Of a stretch of DNA of 64,000 nucleotides, positions 1 to 12,060 are shown piece after piece (within the stretch, counting starts at the first letter, position 1; each line of letters begins with the position of its first letter). Both the position numbers and the translations under genes were made by a program. A model generated the notes under the pieces. That model saw only the letters and a program-made list of their open reading frames with translations, was not told the origin of the DNA and did not search any database. The DNA comes from Protopterus annectens. Lineage: Eukaryota > Chordata > Ceratodontiformes > Protopteridae. The stretch covers positions 871,456,478 through 871,520,477 of the forward strand of contig NC_056743.1 in the NCBI RefSeq assembly GCF_019279795.1. The letters are read 5' to 3'.

Positions 1-301
1 GTTGCCTTGTCTCCTGTGTGCAGTCTTATCAACATTATTAACTTCCTTAAATCACTAGTATAAAAAGTTATTTGATTCAGAAAATAAAATGTGGCTGTCT
101 AGAAATATTGACTTTGTGGGGTGTATCAGTAAATATTTTCCATCTGGTAACTGTTTAGTTAAGGCCCCATCATATCAGCCATCAGTGATCAGGATGTAGT
201 GAAATTAGGTGTGGTGGGGAAGGGCTAGGAGGAATAATGTGAACATAATACTCAGACTAGGATATGAGAACATTTAAAAACTTTCTGCCATTTTGTTTCA
301 G
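1..301 (+). other. Intron of CELA2-like gene (3' part)
   Basis: No coding similarity is seen here. The segment ends in a pyrimidine-rich tract and an AG at 300-301, which is the acceptor for the first visible exon. The preceding exons of the protease (signal peptide, propeptide, catalytic His) must lie upstream of the window. Confidence 0.7.
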
Positions 302-438
302 GTATGACATTGCCTTAATCAAGCTTTCACAGGCTGTGACACTGAACGACAAAATCCAGACCATCTGTCTCCCAGCATCAGGTGCTATTTTGGCAAATGG
401 CTATGGCTGCTATGCTACAGGCTGGGGAAGACTTTCAA
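302..438 (+). CDS. CELA2: Chymotrypsin-like elastase 2, internal exon with catalytic Asp
   Basis: This is an exon of a secreted pancreatic trypsin-fold serine protease. The acceptor AG is at 300-301 and the donor GTAAGT starts at 439. The first base completes a split codon (intron phase 2), and the exon ends one base into the next codon (phase 1). The translation begins YDIALIKLS, which is the conserved DIAL motif; the catalytic Asp (Asp102, chymotrypsin numbering) is codon 306-308. It continues through ICLPASG and YATGWGRLS, the TGWG block typical of S1 proteases. The family as a whole cleaves dietary protein in the gut lumen after activation by trypsin. The assignment to elastase 2 rests mainly on the two following exons. 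The reading frame is intact, so the gene looks functional. The catalytic His exon is outside the window. Confidence 0.9.
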
Positions 439-839
439 GTAAGTGCATGAAGGACTTGCCAAAAAAATGCAATACAATCTGCTTTAGGCAGTTTGATATC
501 ACTATGTTTACTGATGTCTGTGTTCCATGGCGTTAGTTACTTGGGTATGACTTAGGGAGAACTCAAAAGGTGGTATCCTATTAGGTGTGCAGTCCTTTTT
601 AAAAGGTGATAATTTTTAACTGTACCAGTAGGTTGCCCATGTTGTCTTTAGCAACCCAGACTTTTGGTGAAATAATGATTAAAAATATTTAAAAGTGTCA
701 AAAATAATATACAACAACGGGGAAGAAACTGATCAAACAACAATGAAAAATGTGAGGACTGGTGTAATGGACTCCATTTAATAAACCTTTTACTGTGTTA
801 GAAACATTCACATTTATGAGAATCTTAGTTCTTTCATAT

Positions 840-932
<93 letters not shown>

Positions 933-933
933 T

Positions 934-989
<56 letters not shown>

Positions 990-1696
990 CAAAGGCTGTT
1001 TGGTTGCCTCGACAGCTGGACAGAGCTATAGTCATAGTGCAATTTGCCCAAACTTTGTTGACTACAGATTAAGCTGTATTAAAGAGGAGGTATCCCCCCT
1101 ACATGGGTGGGGCAAAGCCCAGCACAGGAAAAATATTGTCAACAAAGTTCCATTTAATCAGCTGGCATCGGCCAAACAATATTTGCTTATGTAGTTTACA
1201 ATTAAATAAGTCAGTCACATTCAAAGTGTGTGTTTGTGTTCATATACATATTTTTCTGTGTTGATATAGCCATTGTCTTATTGTTTAGCGATATTTTCAA
1301 GGTCCATGATTTACTGGAAAACTGGATCCCATTTTCAAATGTCACAATTTTTCAAAATATTTTTTTGTTAGCTTTGTTTTCTATTTTGGCAATCTATATC
1401 ACATCTTCCAAAACATATTTCTAGGATGATATTCCAGTTTGGGGTGTGTCGAGGGGAAAAAAAGAAAAAAAAAACTCAAAATAAAATCATCACAATAAAG
1501 GGCTCATCCTTATGGTTTCAAAATTACATAGAGCAGGTTCTTATTATTAAGTTATGTTTGCATCACATTTGCATTTGTCATAAAGAGTAAGAAAGTTACA
1601 ACAGCAAATGAAAGGTCAAATATATGAAGTATTTCACCTAAGACATGATAATAAATTGTGCTTATTGTTTGTCTTTTTCCTTTTAACCCATCACAG
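439..1696 (+). other. Intron of CELA2-like gene (1258 bp)
   Basis: This phase 1 intron runs from GTAAGT at 439 to the acceptor TCACAG ending at 1696. It contains a CA tract followed directly by a GATA tract at about 840-989. The rest is AT-rich and I recognise no element in it. The open frames over the microsatellite are repeat artefacts. Confidence 0.85.
840..989. repeat. Compound microsatellite (CA)n(GATA)n
   Basis: About 90 bp of CA repeats (one interruption near 858) is followed without a gap by about 58 bp of GATA repeats. It lies in an intron. Such compound tracts are usually highly polymorphic. Confidence 0.97.
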
Positions 1697-1842
1697 CTGG
1701 CGGTTCTTCTCCTGACAGACTTCAGCAGGTCCGTTTACTCATTGTGGATTATGCAAACTGTTCACGATCAGACTGGTGGGGCAGCACCGTAAAAAGCACC
1801 ATGGTCTGCGCTGGTGGGGATGGAGTTTATTCAACATGCAAT
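1697..1842 (+). CDS. CELA2: Chymotrypsin-like elastase 2, internal exon (S1 pocket base)
   Basis: The exon starts after TCACAG and ends before the donor GTTAGT at 1843. With two bases completing the split Thr codon it adds 48 codons and ends in phase 0. Recognisable blocks are [36 protein letters not shown] and a terminal YSTCN. The WWG and MVCAGGDG blocks are characteristic of elastase 2. The residue at position 189 (chymotrypsin numbering, two before Cys191) is Ser, not Asp. The enzyme is therefore not trypsin-like and should prefer hydrophobic or medium-sized P1 residues. The exon is fully open and joins in frame to the GDSGG exon. Confidence 0.93.
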
Positions 1843-4800
1843 GTTAGTGCAGTTTCAATTTTTTTTATTTGCATATATATATAATTGCCTTCAAAAGTCT
1901 AATATGTAAAAGGGAATGTTACAAGTGGGGAGGCATGCATTCAATAAAAGCTAATAAGCATGTGCAACACATTTCTGGATGATATGACCACCATAACTCT
2001 CAACCTCTTAGAGCAAAAAATCTGGACAAAGTCATAAATAAGGGGGGGGGGTCAAAGGCCCCACAGTAGGATAATTTTTAAATATTGCTCTTATAAAGTT
2101 AGAAAGTTGATAGAATAACAACTTTTCCATTAGCATGAATTGTCTGAAGGGTATGAAATCTCAAACTCAATTGCCTGTCGTCATTTTCTGATCTCCATCC
2201 TCAGTGATTTCCTAATAATTTAACAGAAAACCAAAACATTATTAGGAACACACCAAAATTATGAGGCAAAAGTCTGGACCTTTGAGGGGTATGATGATCA
2301 CTCTCAGTGTTACTATAACTCTCAGAAGGGGTTACAAAATGCATGGATTTGCTGTGGTATAAATTGGATTATTCTTGGGATAATGTACAAAATTGTCAAT
2401 GTGATAATTCCAGGCAATAATAATTTGAGTTAATGTGGAAGGGTCTTTGCGGTGGATGAACAGATGTCCATCTCTCTAGAGCTTAGTACTGTGTAACCTT
2501 TTAACAGGAGAGCATGAGTGAGTATTAAATTCTAGACAACAGCAGGATTAAAGCAATTCAGATTAAGTAGCCTTAGAAGTGGAGTAAAGGGATGGAGGTG
2601 GGGGTATTATTCCTACTGCATACTTAATCATTCTGGCTGGGTACAACAATAAAAGCAGTGGCTGTACAAGATTTGGACAATAATGTGGGGGACAGGTTTT
2701 GGGAGATACAATAATATACTAAAGAATGGAGATTCTGACTGATCCAGAATTGGGACAGCAGACCACATAATGTATGGGTTCTGACCAGGAGGATACATAG
2801 CTAGAGGAAACAGCAAAACAGGTAAGTTTTAAGCTTAAAGGGAAGCACATACATAGCACATGTTGGTAACACCATAGACTAAAAGACATGAAAGCAGGCC
2901 TTTATTATAAATGTTGTATGTGGATCATCTGAGGGCTGTGGCAGATAGTATAAGAAGGTACCACGAAGCATCAGTCATTGATACCCCAGAGGGCTGCACA
3001 GCAGATATTATGAAACCTGGGTATTGCAGATTAGTGACACTAGTGTGTTAGCACTTGATAACTCCAAGAAGAACAACAGTGAGCATTTAACTTTAGCAGG
3101 TATGTGAAAAGAAGCAGTACGTACCAGACCAGGCTACTCACTACTGGGCAAATGTCCATTTCTAATGAGTACCTGCGGAAAAAGACTCACTTTCAATATG
3201 CACATTTAACACAGTGCATTGCTGGGCAATAAAACATTTTTCATGAAGAAAATATTCTTTTAAACACAGAGCAATGTACAGGCAGTTAAGAATTCTACAT
3301 GCAAGGAAGAAGGAGAAAATAACAGAAGTGCATTGCACAGTGTAATATAAATAATGGCAGAAAGCGTCTTATGCTGTTTGAGTACAAGGTCCGCAGTACA
3401 TTTCTAATCTGATTACTATACGACCAATAACTTTAGTAATATGGTTGGTGTTTCTGAATATGCCAGTCACTTTTTGACCTTTAAATATAAATATAAATTA
3501 TAAATTCAAACTACAGAAGAGAAAAAAGAAACAAAATTTAAAGAAAAACACAGATTGAGAGCATAAAGAGTAGAATTGGTCAGACTAGTACGGATGCAGA
3601 CCATGCTAAGGTTCTACAAAGGTGGAATACATACATGCAGAAATGGACTAAAAGGAAACAGTGAGAACACGGACAGAGGCAATTAAGAGCATAGCAGGTA
3701 TGATGAAATAGTGTGACATTAGGTAAAAGATATGTATATGCAACAGTAATAGTGGGAAATAAATTGGGAAACAGGATGTGGGGAGCTTAACTAGCTGTAA
3801 AGGATAATGGTGGGAGGGACAGGTGAGATACAGTGAGAAGAGAATGGTGGCTTACAGGTACTGCAGGTTCAAGACCGGTATGTTAAGGTGTATATGTCCT
3901 TCTTCTTGATGCCTGACCTTTTACAATAGCTGGAGGTAATATGTCCAATCTTAGCAGATGAGTTCCATAACATACCTTCCTGCGAGGTGTGCTGGTGTGG
4001 GAACAGCCATACCTTAATGCTAGGATACCAGACCTAGAGACTGAGTATGACACAAACATTAGGACGACTCACACATGAATATAATGTGATCACTTGCCCA
4101 AAAAAACCTCATTCGTACTGCCTCTCCATTAAGGAAGAAAAGATAAGGGGAGACACAGTCAAACAGCCAGGAAGGCAAAAAGTACAAAAATTCATAACAG
4201 TGGTCCACACAGCACCCTGTTATATATAGAAACTGATGAAAGGCAAGAAACAACATTATCTGATGGATGGTTACTGACAGTGAGGGAGGCAAAACTAAAA
4301 CAGTGAAGCTGGAATAATGGTCCATGCAATGCCCTCTCATACGCAGAAACACAAGATGTTTTATTAATTTAACTTAGTGAAGACATATGCATATACCAGG
4401 AAGTCTGAATGTACTCCTCAAAGCTTTGTTTAAAATAGTAGTTCATGTTGGCCACTGAAAATTTAATGGATATTTTAAACTCCCTAAAGGATAAAACAAG
4501 CATAATATAGTATTTTGTTATACCTAATAATTAAAGGAAGATATTTTTCATTTATGGTTTAGAAAATCCAGAGAAATCATGACTTATGCCGTAAGATATC
4601 TTCTGTCTAGAACTGACACAGTGACATGATGTGTCTAGGAGTTCTTTCTTTCTCAGACTTGTAAAACATTAATATGGAAACGTATTACATTTCTAAGCAA
4701 AAGCTATTTATTATTAAGTCCCAACACAATGATCCTTTAATACAGCTGTTTTAATTAGTATATAAGCTAACTTAGGATCTCTGACTGCACTGGCTTCTAT

Positions 4801-4888
4801 CTAATATCCTATGTGTAATTTGTTTGTCATTTTAACTATTGCAGTAATGTTGAGTGGCAATAACTGATAGCAAATATTTTCATTGCAG
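1843..4888 (+). other. Intron of CELA2-like gene (3046 bp)
   Basis: This phase 0 intron runs from GTTAGT to an acceptor CATTGCAG at 4881-4888. It is mostly unique AT-rich sequence. A short stretch at about 2005-2055 (a run ending in CTGGACAAAGTC and a poly-G tract) resembles the units of the diverged array at 20.4-22.5 kb. I see no coding sequence in it. Confidence 0.85.
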
Positions 4889-5041
4889 GGTGACTCTGGT
4901 GGACCCCTGAACTGCAAAAACTCCAGTGGCAGGTGGGAAGTTCATGGTATTGTCAGCTTTGGTTCCTCTCTAGGCTGCAACTATCCAAAGAAACCATCCG
5001 TCTTCACAAGGGTCTCTGCATACAACAGCTGGATTAGCCAG
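4889..5041 (+). CDS. CELA2: Chymotrypsin-like elastase 2, exon with catalytic Ser
   Basis: These 51 codons lie between a TTGCAG acceptor and a GTAAGG donor. The exon begins with GDSGGPLNC; the catalytic Ser195 is codon 4895-4897. It continues [19 protein letters not shown] and [17 protein letters not shown]. The SFGSxLGCNY block followed by KPSVFTRVS is a close match to vertebrate elastase 2 (CELA2A/CELA2B) and distinguishes it from CELA1, CELA3 and CTRC. Both introns around it are phase 0. The frame is intact and all expected cysteines of this segment are present. Confidence 0.95.
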
Positions 5042-7251
5042 GTAAGGGGATGATAATTGCCTCATTTTTAAGTTTTTTGTATGCAGATTTCTGGAATGTT
5101 CTATGGACTGAATTATCATCCTTTTTATGTCCCCTCTTTGTCACAGATCTTTTCCAAGTCTACAGTACCCTCTAAGCCCATGTTCTATATGTCACAGTTC
5201 TTTTTACCCCTTTCTTGTTTACTAACACAGATATTCCTGCTGTCAGTAAATAACACCAAGGCAAACACCACATATAAAACCGTTAATCACATGGATCAAT
5301 ATTTTGCAGCTTGTCCCGCTATCTTTTTAATTGCTATTAGCTCAAACCTTTGGCAGTGTGCCATGTAACAGTGTATTACTAAAAGCACGCAGTCTGGCAT
5401 ATGCATACAGTGTTGTTGTGGTGCTTCATCATCCTCAGCATTGTTTTAAGGGAGAGTAAAAGTACTAAGCTGTTTGTTGAACTCTCCTTCATGGTATTTA
5501 ATTTGGAGAACCTGCTTATCATTCCTGCTGTAGAATACATGTATTTGAGCATATCATGTGCTGCATGAATTACTGCTGCACCAGAAAACAAGTCTTTACA
5601 TTTCTAGGTCATACACTATAGACTCTGCAGGATACAGCTAGAAACAAGCATCTACAGCTCTGAGCATCTGTTTTTAGAACACATCAGGAATAACCGCATG
5701 TAAAGGGTACATTTTTTCCTGGTACCACGTCTTAAATTATAGTATAAATGTAACTGAGTAATCACAATGTTCATAGTTATTTGTATAGCTGTAAGCTTAT
5801 CTCCTACAAAACGTTCAGTTTGTTTATTTACTAGTTTGTTTATTGAAGGGATGTCTTTTTATTGTATATTGAATATTCTATACTGCTTATTTCCCTTTCT
5901 TGACATTTTATGTAGTTAGACCCATCTGGACGTAAGCATCCATAGGTTTAAGATATATTTTCTATTGGAATTACTGCAAGAGAATAACTGGAGGGTATAT
6001 GTACATAACACATGCACAATGTCATACAGAGCTCATATCTTTTCCATATAATTAAGACAAAACCTTAATGTTATGTAGAGTACAAATAAATAAAGGTGTA
6101 AGAAGACTGAGATGTGCTTTGTTGCAGTTTCCCAATGTAATTCTAAAATCCATTTTTCAAATATAGTGTTGTGGCAATACTCTCCTATGGCACCTACTTT
6201 CCAGCTGGCAGAGACTGTGGCCATCTTGGTTAGCAGAATGCCAAGGACCCTGCCCTTCACCTAGCATATTTAGTTGTGTTGTTAGTGGCATCTTGTTTAG
6301 CAGAATGCCAAGGACCCTGCCCTTCACCTAGCATATTTAATTGTGTTGTCAGTGGCCATCTTGGTTAGCAGCATGCCAAGGACCCTGCCCTTCACCTAGC
6401 ATATTTAATTGTGTTGTCTGTGGCCATCTTGGTTAGCAGCATGCCAAGGACCCTGCCCTTCACCTAGCATATTTAATTGTGTTGTCAGTGGCCATCTTGG
6501 TTAGCAGCATGCCAAGGACCCTGCCCTTCACCTAGCATATTTAATTTTGTTGTCAGTGGCATCTTGGTTAGCAGCATGCCAAGGACCCTGCCCTTCACCT
6601 AGCATATTTAATTGTGTTGTCAAAGTCATAATATAAACACCTTAAGGTGAATATAGAAAAATGTCTTGAGAGTATGATATTCAAATGAAATTGCCTATTC
6701 ATTCTTGAAATGGTTTATATGGCTGACAGCATTAGATATATTCGAAAAATTATTTGAACTACATAGAATCAGTCAGTGACAAAAAATATAAACTGACAGG
6801 AATTTGCTGTCATAGGATGTATCATCTCTTACAGTGTGTCCCCTTCATAAATCGCCACTTGCGCGTGTTATTCTTAAGTGATAGAGAATGTTAATCTTTT
6901 TATAGCATAAGATAACTGCATTTGATCTTTGGTGACTGGATAAGACTTGCTAACTGAAATCCTTCTGCTCAACAGTTACTCAGTTGTACTGACTGAATGA
7001 CTTGCTTGAAGCTGTGATGTGTAAGAAAATCAATAAGAATTAAACTCATCTTTACAAAATGTACCATGCGTTCAGCTCATAAAATGCCATCTACACTTCA
7101 CTGCTTACATTCCTCAGTTTTCCGGTTATTATACACAACGAACAACGGAGAATGTTGCATTTATTCAGACAAAATGATGCTTTGTGAAAAACAATGATTT
7201 TTTTTATACAAACTACTGAATTTCTAACACTTCTAAAATTTATTTCCACAG
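5042..7251 (+). other. Last intron of CELA2-like gene (2210 bp)
   Basis: This phase 0 intron runs from GTAAGG to the acceptor TTTCCACAG at 7243-7251. It contains a six-copy 68-bp minisatellite at about 6217-6621. The remainder is not recognised. Confidence 0.85.
6217..6621. repeat. 68-bp minisatellite, about six copies
   Basis: The landmark CCAAGGACCCTGCCC occurs at 6241, 6308, 6376, 6444, 6512 and 6579, giving spacings of 67-68 bp. Copies differ by only a few substitutions and one-base gaps. The array lies in the last intron of the elastase gene. Confidence 0.95.
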
Positions 7252-7269
7252 ATTATGGCAAGCAACTGA
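7252..7269 (+). CDS. CELA2: Chymotrypsin-like elastase 2, terminal coding exon
   Basis: After the acceptor CCACAG the frame reads Ile-Met-Ala-Ser-Asn followed by TGA at 7267-7269. Elastase 2 proteins end in a very similar short C-terminal peptide that completes the final helix, so this tiny exon is expected. With the other three exons it gives about 150 codons, the C-terminal half of a protease of roughly 270 residues. Confidence 0.85.
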   Translation: MMASN

Positions 7270-7405
7270 AAGGAATGTAGTCTGAAAAGAATCTTCATCA
7301 ATACTGCCATCTTTTTGAAAATTAAATATTTAGTGCTGTGCTGTATGTATTCAGTGGAAACTGAGCAGTTATATGTTATAATAAAGTGAATTAAAAACAA
7401 ACCAT
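7270..7405 (+). promoter_or_regulatory. 3' UTR and poly(A) signal of CELA2-like gene
   Basis: A canonical AATAAA lies at 7380-7385, about 110 bp after the stop codon. The 3' UTR is therefore short, as is usual for pancreatic protease mRNAs. Cleavage is expected near 7400; a GT-containing stretch follows. Confidence 0.8.
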
Positions 7406-8636
7406 GAAATTAGTGTTGCAATGCTTATTTCTTATGTATAAATATTGAATTGCAGTGCAAATTAAAATTCATTCTTCTTTCTAGTAAATTCTCAAAGCTA
7501 AGACTTGCTTAACTGTTACATTTCTGCACTGGATCACATGCTTCGGTCAGTGAAGGAATATATTAGGCAGATTATGAGAGTTGTACAAAATTGCCATATT
7601 TTATGTCTGAGTAGTGCAGGTGACAGACTGAAAGGTAACTTTTTCAGTATTTAGTGAAATCTGTACCAGTGCTAAGCTTAACATTAGTTCCAACAGCAAA
7701 AGGTATTACCTGTGTTTTGTCGGATGATTTGTGTTAGTAAGGTGATTAACAGCAATGTTGTTTGTTTGTTTGCTAACTGGATACAGAATACACTAATCTA
7801 AAGGATTGTTTTCAACCACAACCAAAAAATGGGAAGGAGAAAATAAATCTGTACACTGACAGATCTTGAACAATGTGTGCTGTCATATAACAGAACATAT
7901 ATTCAGTAAAGTTTAGAAATTATTAACAGAAATATAAGTAATAGAAATACTAAACTACTTCAATATTAGAATCAACAGCATGTTATACAGGTGATGGGGT
8001 AGAGGGGAAGTGAGAAAAACTGCTGAGTGAAGAAGTTAACATTAGAGAGAAGGATTAGGAAAGAGAAGTGGATAGGCGTAGAAGGCAAGCTTAAACAAAA
8101 GACATAAAGCTAACACAAGAGATATTTGTTTAAAATCATTAGCCAAACTCAGCATTGGCAGCTGTACACCTTGTGTTCACATATTGACATTTCCTGTATG
8201 ATAAGAATGAGTTTTGTACTGAAATCACAGAGCTCAGACATATTTTGAAGATCAAGAGGCATACTGTCCAAGCCCAGGATCTTATGATAGCTAGAACAGT
8301 GTCTTCATGTCTCAACCTAGTGATGGGCGACTGTAAGCCAGTTACCTTACCACTAATGCAATATGGTACCCTGGAACTGAGCAAAGTAGCTAGCATAAGA
8401 CATTACCCCAAAGTCAGGAGGTAAACTAACCATATCAACTCAAACCTAATTTTTTAACCATTTTTTTCTAGCAAGGCGCACACAGAGGTGCACTATAAAC
8501 CTACATATCTCATTCTGAAGGACTTAACGTCCATAAAAGTAATGTTACAAAAAAAGGAGGTATGGATAAGTTGAAGACTTTATTCAGTCTGAAACTTAAA
8601 CATTTCTTTCCCAGTTCCCTCCCTTGCTGCCAGGGT
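7406..8636. other. Intergenic, no recognised feature
   Basis: AT-rich sequence downstream of the elastase gene. I see no exon-like open frame bounded by splice sites and no recognisable transposon domain. Confidence 0.6.
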
Positions 8637-9118
8637 GACAGTCACGACATACCTTGCACTGACAGTGCTGTACCTTCAGTGACAGTCACGACATACCTCG
8701 CACTGACAATGCTGTACGTTCAGTGACAGTTACGACATACCTCACACTAACAATGCTGTACCTTCAGTGACAGTCACGACATACCTCACACTGACAGTGC
8801 TGTACCTTCAGTGATAGTCACGACATACCTCACACTGACAGTACTGTACCTTCAGTGACAGTCATGACATACCTCGCACTGACAATGCTGTACCTTCAGT
8901 GACAGTCACGACATACCTCGCACTGATGGTACTGTACCTTCTGTGACAGTCATGACATACCTCGCACTGACAGTGCTGTACCTTCAGTGACAGTCACGAT
9001 ATACTTCTCACTGACAGTGTTGTACCTTCGGTGACGGTCATGATATACCTTGCACTGACAGTGCTGTACGTTCAGTGGCAGTCACGACATACCTTGCACT
9101 GACAGTGCTGCACCTTCA
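8637..9118. repeat. 44-bp minisatellite, about 11 copies
   Basis: The unit starts GACAGTCACGACATACCT and ends GCTGTACCTTCAGT. Successive starts are at 8637, 8681 and so on at 44-bp intervals up to about 9118. Copies differ at scattered positions, often at CG dinucleotides (CACG versus CATG, CTCG versus CTCA). Confidence 0.95.
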
Positions 9119-10440
9119 TGTTACCATGGAGGTTCTGAATGTGACAACTGAATCTAAGGGAGAAGTTGCATGGAAACCCCAGGGTCCGAAATGCTTGCTC
9201 TCTTTCTAGCCTGGTACTGCTGGTGGCACAACTATCGAGGTCCATAAGCATTCTGCAAAGCCTACAATGTGTGCCAAATGGTATCTTCTTGATTTTAGCA
9301 ATAAGAATAAAATGTCATTTTACTGCAGTCCCACCTGGAAGGCTACAGAAGTTATCATGCTGGATTTATTAATGATGATGTAAGACTGTTAAGAAAAACG
9401 AAATGTAACAGTGATTCAAGTAGTAGGACTTTGGGAACCTCCATTTACAGGCCCGGAATTTGTGGTTCAGCAGGTAGCTGGTAAACCATTCACATGGCTT
9501 ATTTGCAATTTCTGTGCAGGCAAGATCTTACAGTAGAAAAGATTGACTGACCAAGTCAAAAACCTTGGTGAAATAATTTTTAATACTTCATTTATATAAC
9601 TGTCTAACAAGAACCTGGCATCATCTGTTACTTTCTGAAAAAAAAATCAGAATTTTAAACTATTTGCAATACAACAAAAGCTAGAAGAAGAAATCTAAGC
9701 ATGCTACTAGATCTGCAAAAGTATTATCAAAATGTAAGCCAGTACCATGACTACACAACCCCTGGTGCAAGGTGTGTAACATTGATACTCTGTCTTGTTA
9801 CACCATACAAAATGTTAGCTGCATGTCCAAGAAATTTAAATCATTTTCCTGTTTGCTCTGCAATTAAATGATGCAGATGTAAGAATGGCAAGTTTAAGAC
9901 AAACTCAGTACAGTTCATTAACTGAAACATCAACACTGTGAAAATACAATGACAGTAATAAAACAATATAAGACAACATGGCACAATGATGTAGCAAAAT
10001 GGATAGAATATGGGTAAACCAGGTGCAAATACATATTTTAACTACTCCTGTGTAATTACTGACTTGTTACTTAATATTATAGACTAAGTGATGGATTAAT
10101 GTTACAGAACAAAAGCGTTAAGAGAACAGTGGCTATGTGCATAAGCTATACAGTACAAATACATTAGCTTCACCAGACTGCAGAAAAGTTAATCTGGTAC
10201 CAGTTACGAGACACTAAATTAGTAGGCCACTAAAGTATAAGTAGCTATTAATAGGTGTAATGGTTTAAGAAAATAATAAAAACAGCAGCTATCATTTTGC
10301 AGTAAATAAAATATCAAATTACCTGTAAAAATATAAACGTATAGACATGAGTTCCTCTCCTGATGTGCACACAGTAAAGTTTTCATTTCTTCAGGGGTTT
10401 CCACAGGACTTCTACAATATGTTTTTAATTTCACTGTTTA
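9119..10440. other. Intergenic, no recognised feature
   Basis: Nothing beyond short open frames without similarity to known domains. No splice-bounded coding segment was recognised. Confidence 0.55.
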
Positions 10441-10621
10441 TCCTCACCATAGCCACATTTTATAGTGGTACAGTGCTATACCAGTGTGCATTGCTGGTTC
10501 ACGGTATGGTATAATACATTTTGTAGCAGCACAATGCTGCACCAGTCTGCATTGCTGGTTCACAGATGGTATGTCCTCACCATAGCCACATTTTATAGTG
10601 GCACAGTGCTGTACAAGTCTG

Positions 10622-10824
10622 GGCAGCCACGGTGGTGCAGTGGTTAGCATTGTCACCTCACAGCAAGAGGCTCTCCGGTTCGATTCTCAGCTGGGGTGCC
10701 TCCTGTGTGGAGTCTGCATGTCCTCCCTGTAGTCACGTGGGTTTCCTCCAGGTGCTCCGGTTTCCTCCCACATCCCAAAGACATGCTGTAGGTGGATTGG
10801 ACACTCCAAATTGGCCCTAGGTTT

Positions 10825-10897
<73 letters not shown>

Positions 10898-11020
10898 TAC
10901 CTTCAGTGGAAGGTTGGGCGCCGGGCTGGCAACTCGACACTGTAAAACTCCACTGCCAATCATGAGTAGGCAGGTGATCCGCTGTGGCAACCCCTAACCG
11001 GGAAAAGCCAGAAGAAGAAG
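10622..11020 (+). mobile_element. tRNA-headed SINE with an AAG-rich tail
   Basis: The head contains a pol III A-box-like GGTGGTGCAGTGGTTAGC and a B-box-like GGTTCGATTCTC about 30 bp further on, as in tRNA-derived SINEs. The conserved body (TGTGGAGTCTGCATGTCCTCC and TCCGGTTTCCTCCCACA) resembles a repeat widespread in fish genomes. A GT microsatellite at about 10827-10898 lies inside it, and the 3' end is GGCAACCCCTAACCGGGAAA followed by AGAAGAAGAAG. The flanking ACAGTGCTGTAC[A/C]AGTCTG occurs on both sides and may be a target-site duplication, though the host tandem repeat makes this ambiguous. Confidence 0.85.
10827..10898. repeat. (GT)n microsatellite inside the SINE
   Basis: A nearly uninterrupted GT tract in the SINE body, ending in ATGTGTGTAC. 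Confidence 0.95.
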
Positions 11021-12060
11021 ACAGTGCTGTACCAGTCTGCATTGCTGGTTCATGGTATGGTACTAGTACATTTTATAGAGGTACAGTGCTGTACCAGTCT
11101 GCATTGCTGGTTCATGGTATAGTACTAGTACATTTTATAGTGGTACAGTGCTGTATCAGTCTGCATTGCTGGTTCATGGTATGGTACTAGTACATTTTAG
11201 AGTGGCACAGTGCTGTACCAGTCTGCATTGCTGGTTCATGGTATGGTACTAGTACATTTTATAGTGGCACAGTGCTGTACCAGTCTGCATTGCTGGTTCA
11301 TGGTATGGTATGTCCTCACCATAGCCACATTTTATAGTGGCACAGTGGTGTACCAGTCTGCATTGCTGGTTCACAGATGGTATGTCCTCACTGTAGCCAC
11401 ATTTTATAGTGGTACAGTGCTTTACTAGTCTGCATTTCTGGTTCACAGTATGGCATTAGTACTACATTTTATAGAGGTACAGTGCTGTACCAGTCTGCAT
11501 TGCTGGTTCATGGTATGGTTCTAGTACATTTTATAGTGGCACAGTGCTGCACCAGTCTGCATTGCTGGTTCATGGTATGGCACTAGTACATTTTATAGCA
11601 CAGTGCTGTACCAGTCTGCATTGCTGGTTTACAGTATGGTACATCTTCACCGTAGCCACATTTTATAGTGGCACAGTGCAGTACCAGTCTGCATTGCTGG
11701 TTCATGGTATGGTATGTCCTCACCATAGCCACATTTTATAGCGGCACAGTGCTGTACCAGTCTGCATTGCTGGTTCACAGTATGGCACTAATACTACATT
11801 TTATAGAGGTACAGTGCTGTACCAGTCTGCATTGCTGGTTCATGGTATGGTTCTAGTACATTTTATAGCGGCACAGTGCTGTACCAGTCTGCATTGCTGG
11901 TTCATGGTATGGTACTAGTACATTTTATAGTGGCACAGTGCTGTACCAGTTTGCATTGCTAGTTCACAGTATGGTACTATGTAGCATTGCTAGTTCCCGG
12001 TATGGTGCTAGTTAGCATTGCTGGTTCACGGTATGGTACTAATTAGCACTGTTGGTTCAG

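Larger units (their letters stand above)
10441..12060. repeat. 62-bp tandem array with longer variants, split by a SINE
   Basis: The core GTACCAGTCTGCATTGCTGG recurs about 20 times. Two unit types alternate: about 62 bp containing GGTACTAGTACATTTTATAG, and a longer one containing GTCCTCACCATAGCCACATT. The right end (about 11960-12060) decays into shorter units. A SINE sits within the array at 10622-11020. The small open frames here are repeat artefacts. Confidence 0.93.

Noticed and set aside
698-1051. Open frame rich in YLSI and CVCV
   Set aside because: Translation of the intronic (CA)n(GATA)n microsatellite.
8637-9118. CRISPR-like regular repeats
   Set aside because: Units are contiguous 44-bp tandem copies without unique spacers, and the genome is vertebrate.
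10622-10700. Functional tRNA gene
   Set aside because: The sequence continues as a conserved SINE body and has a second dispersed copy at 54719.
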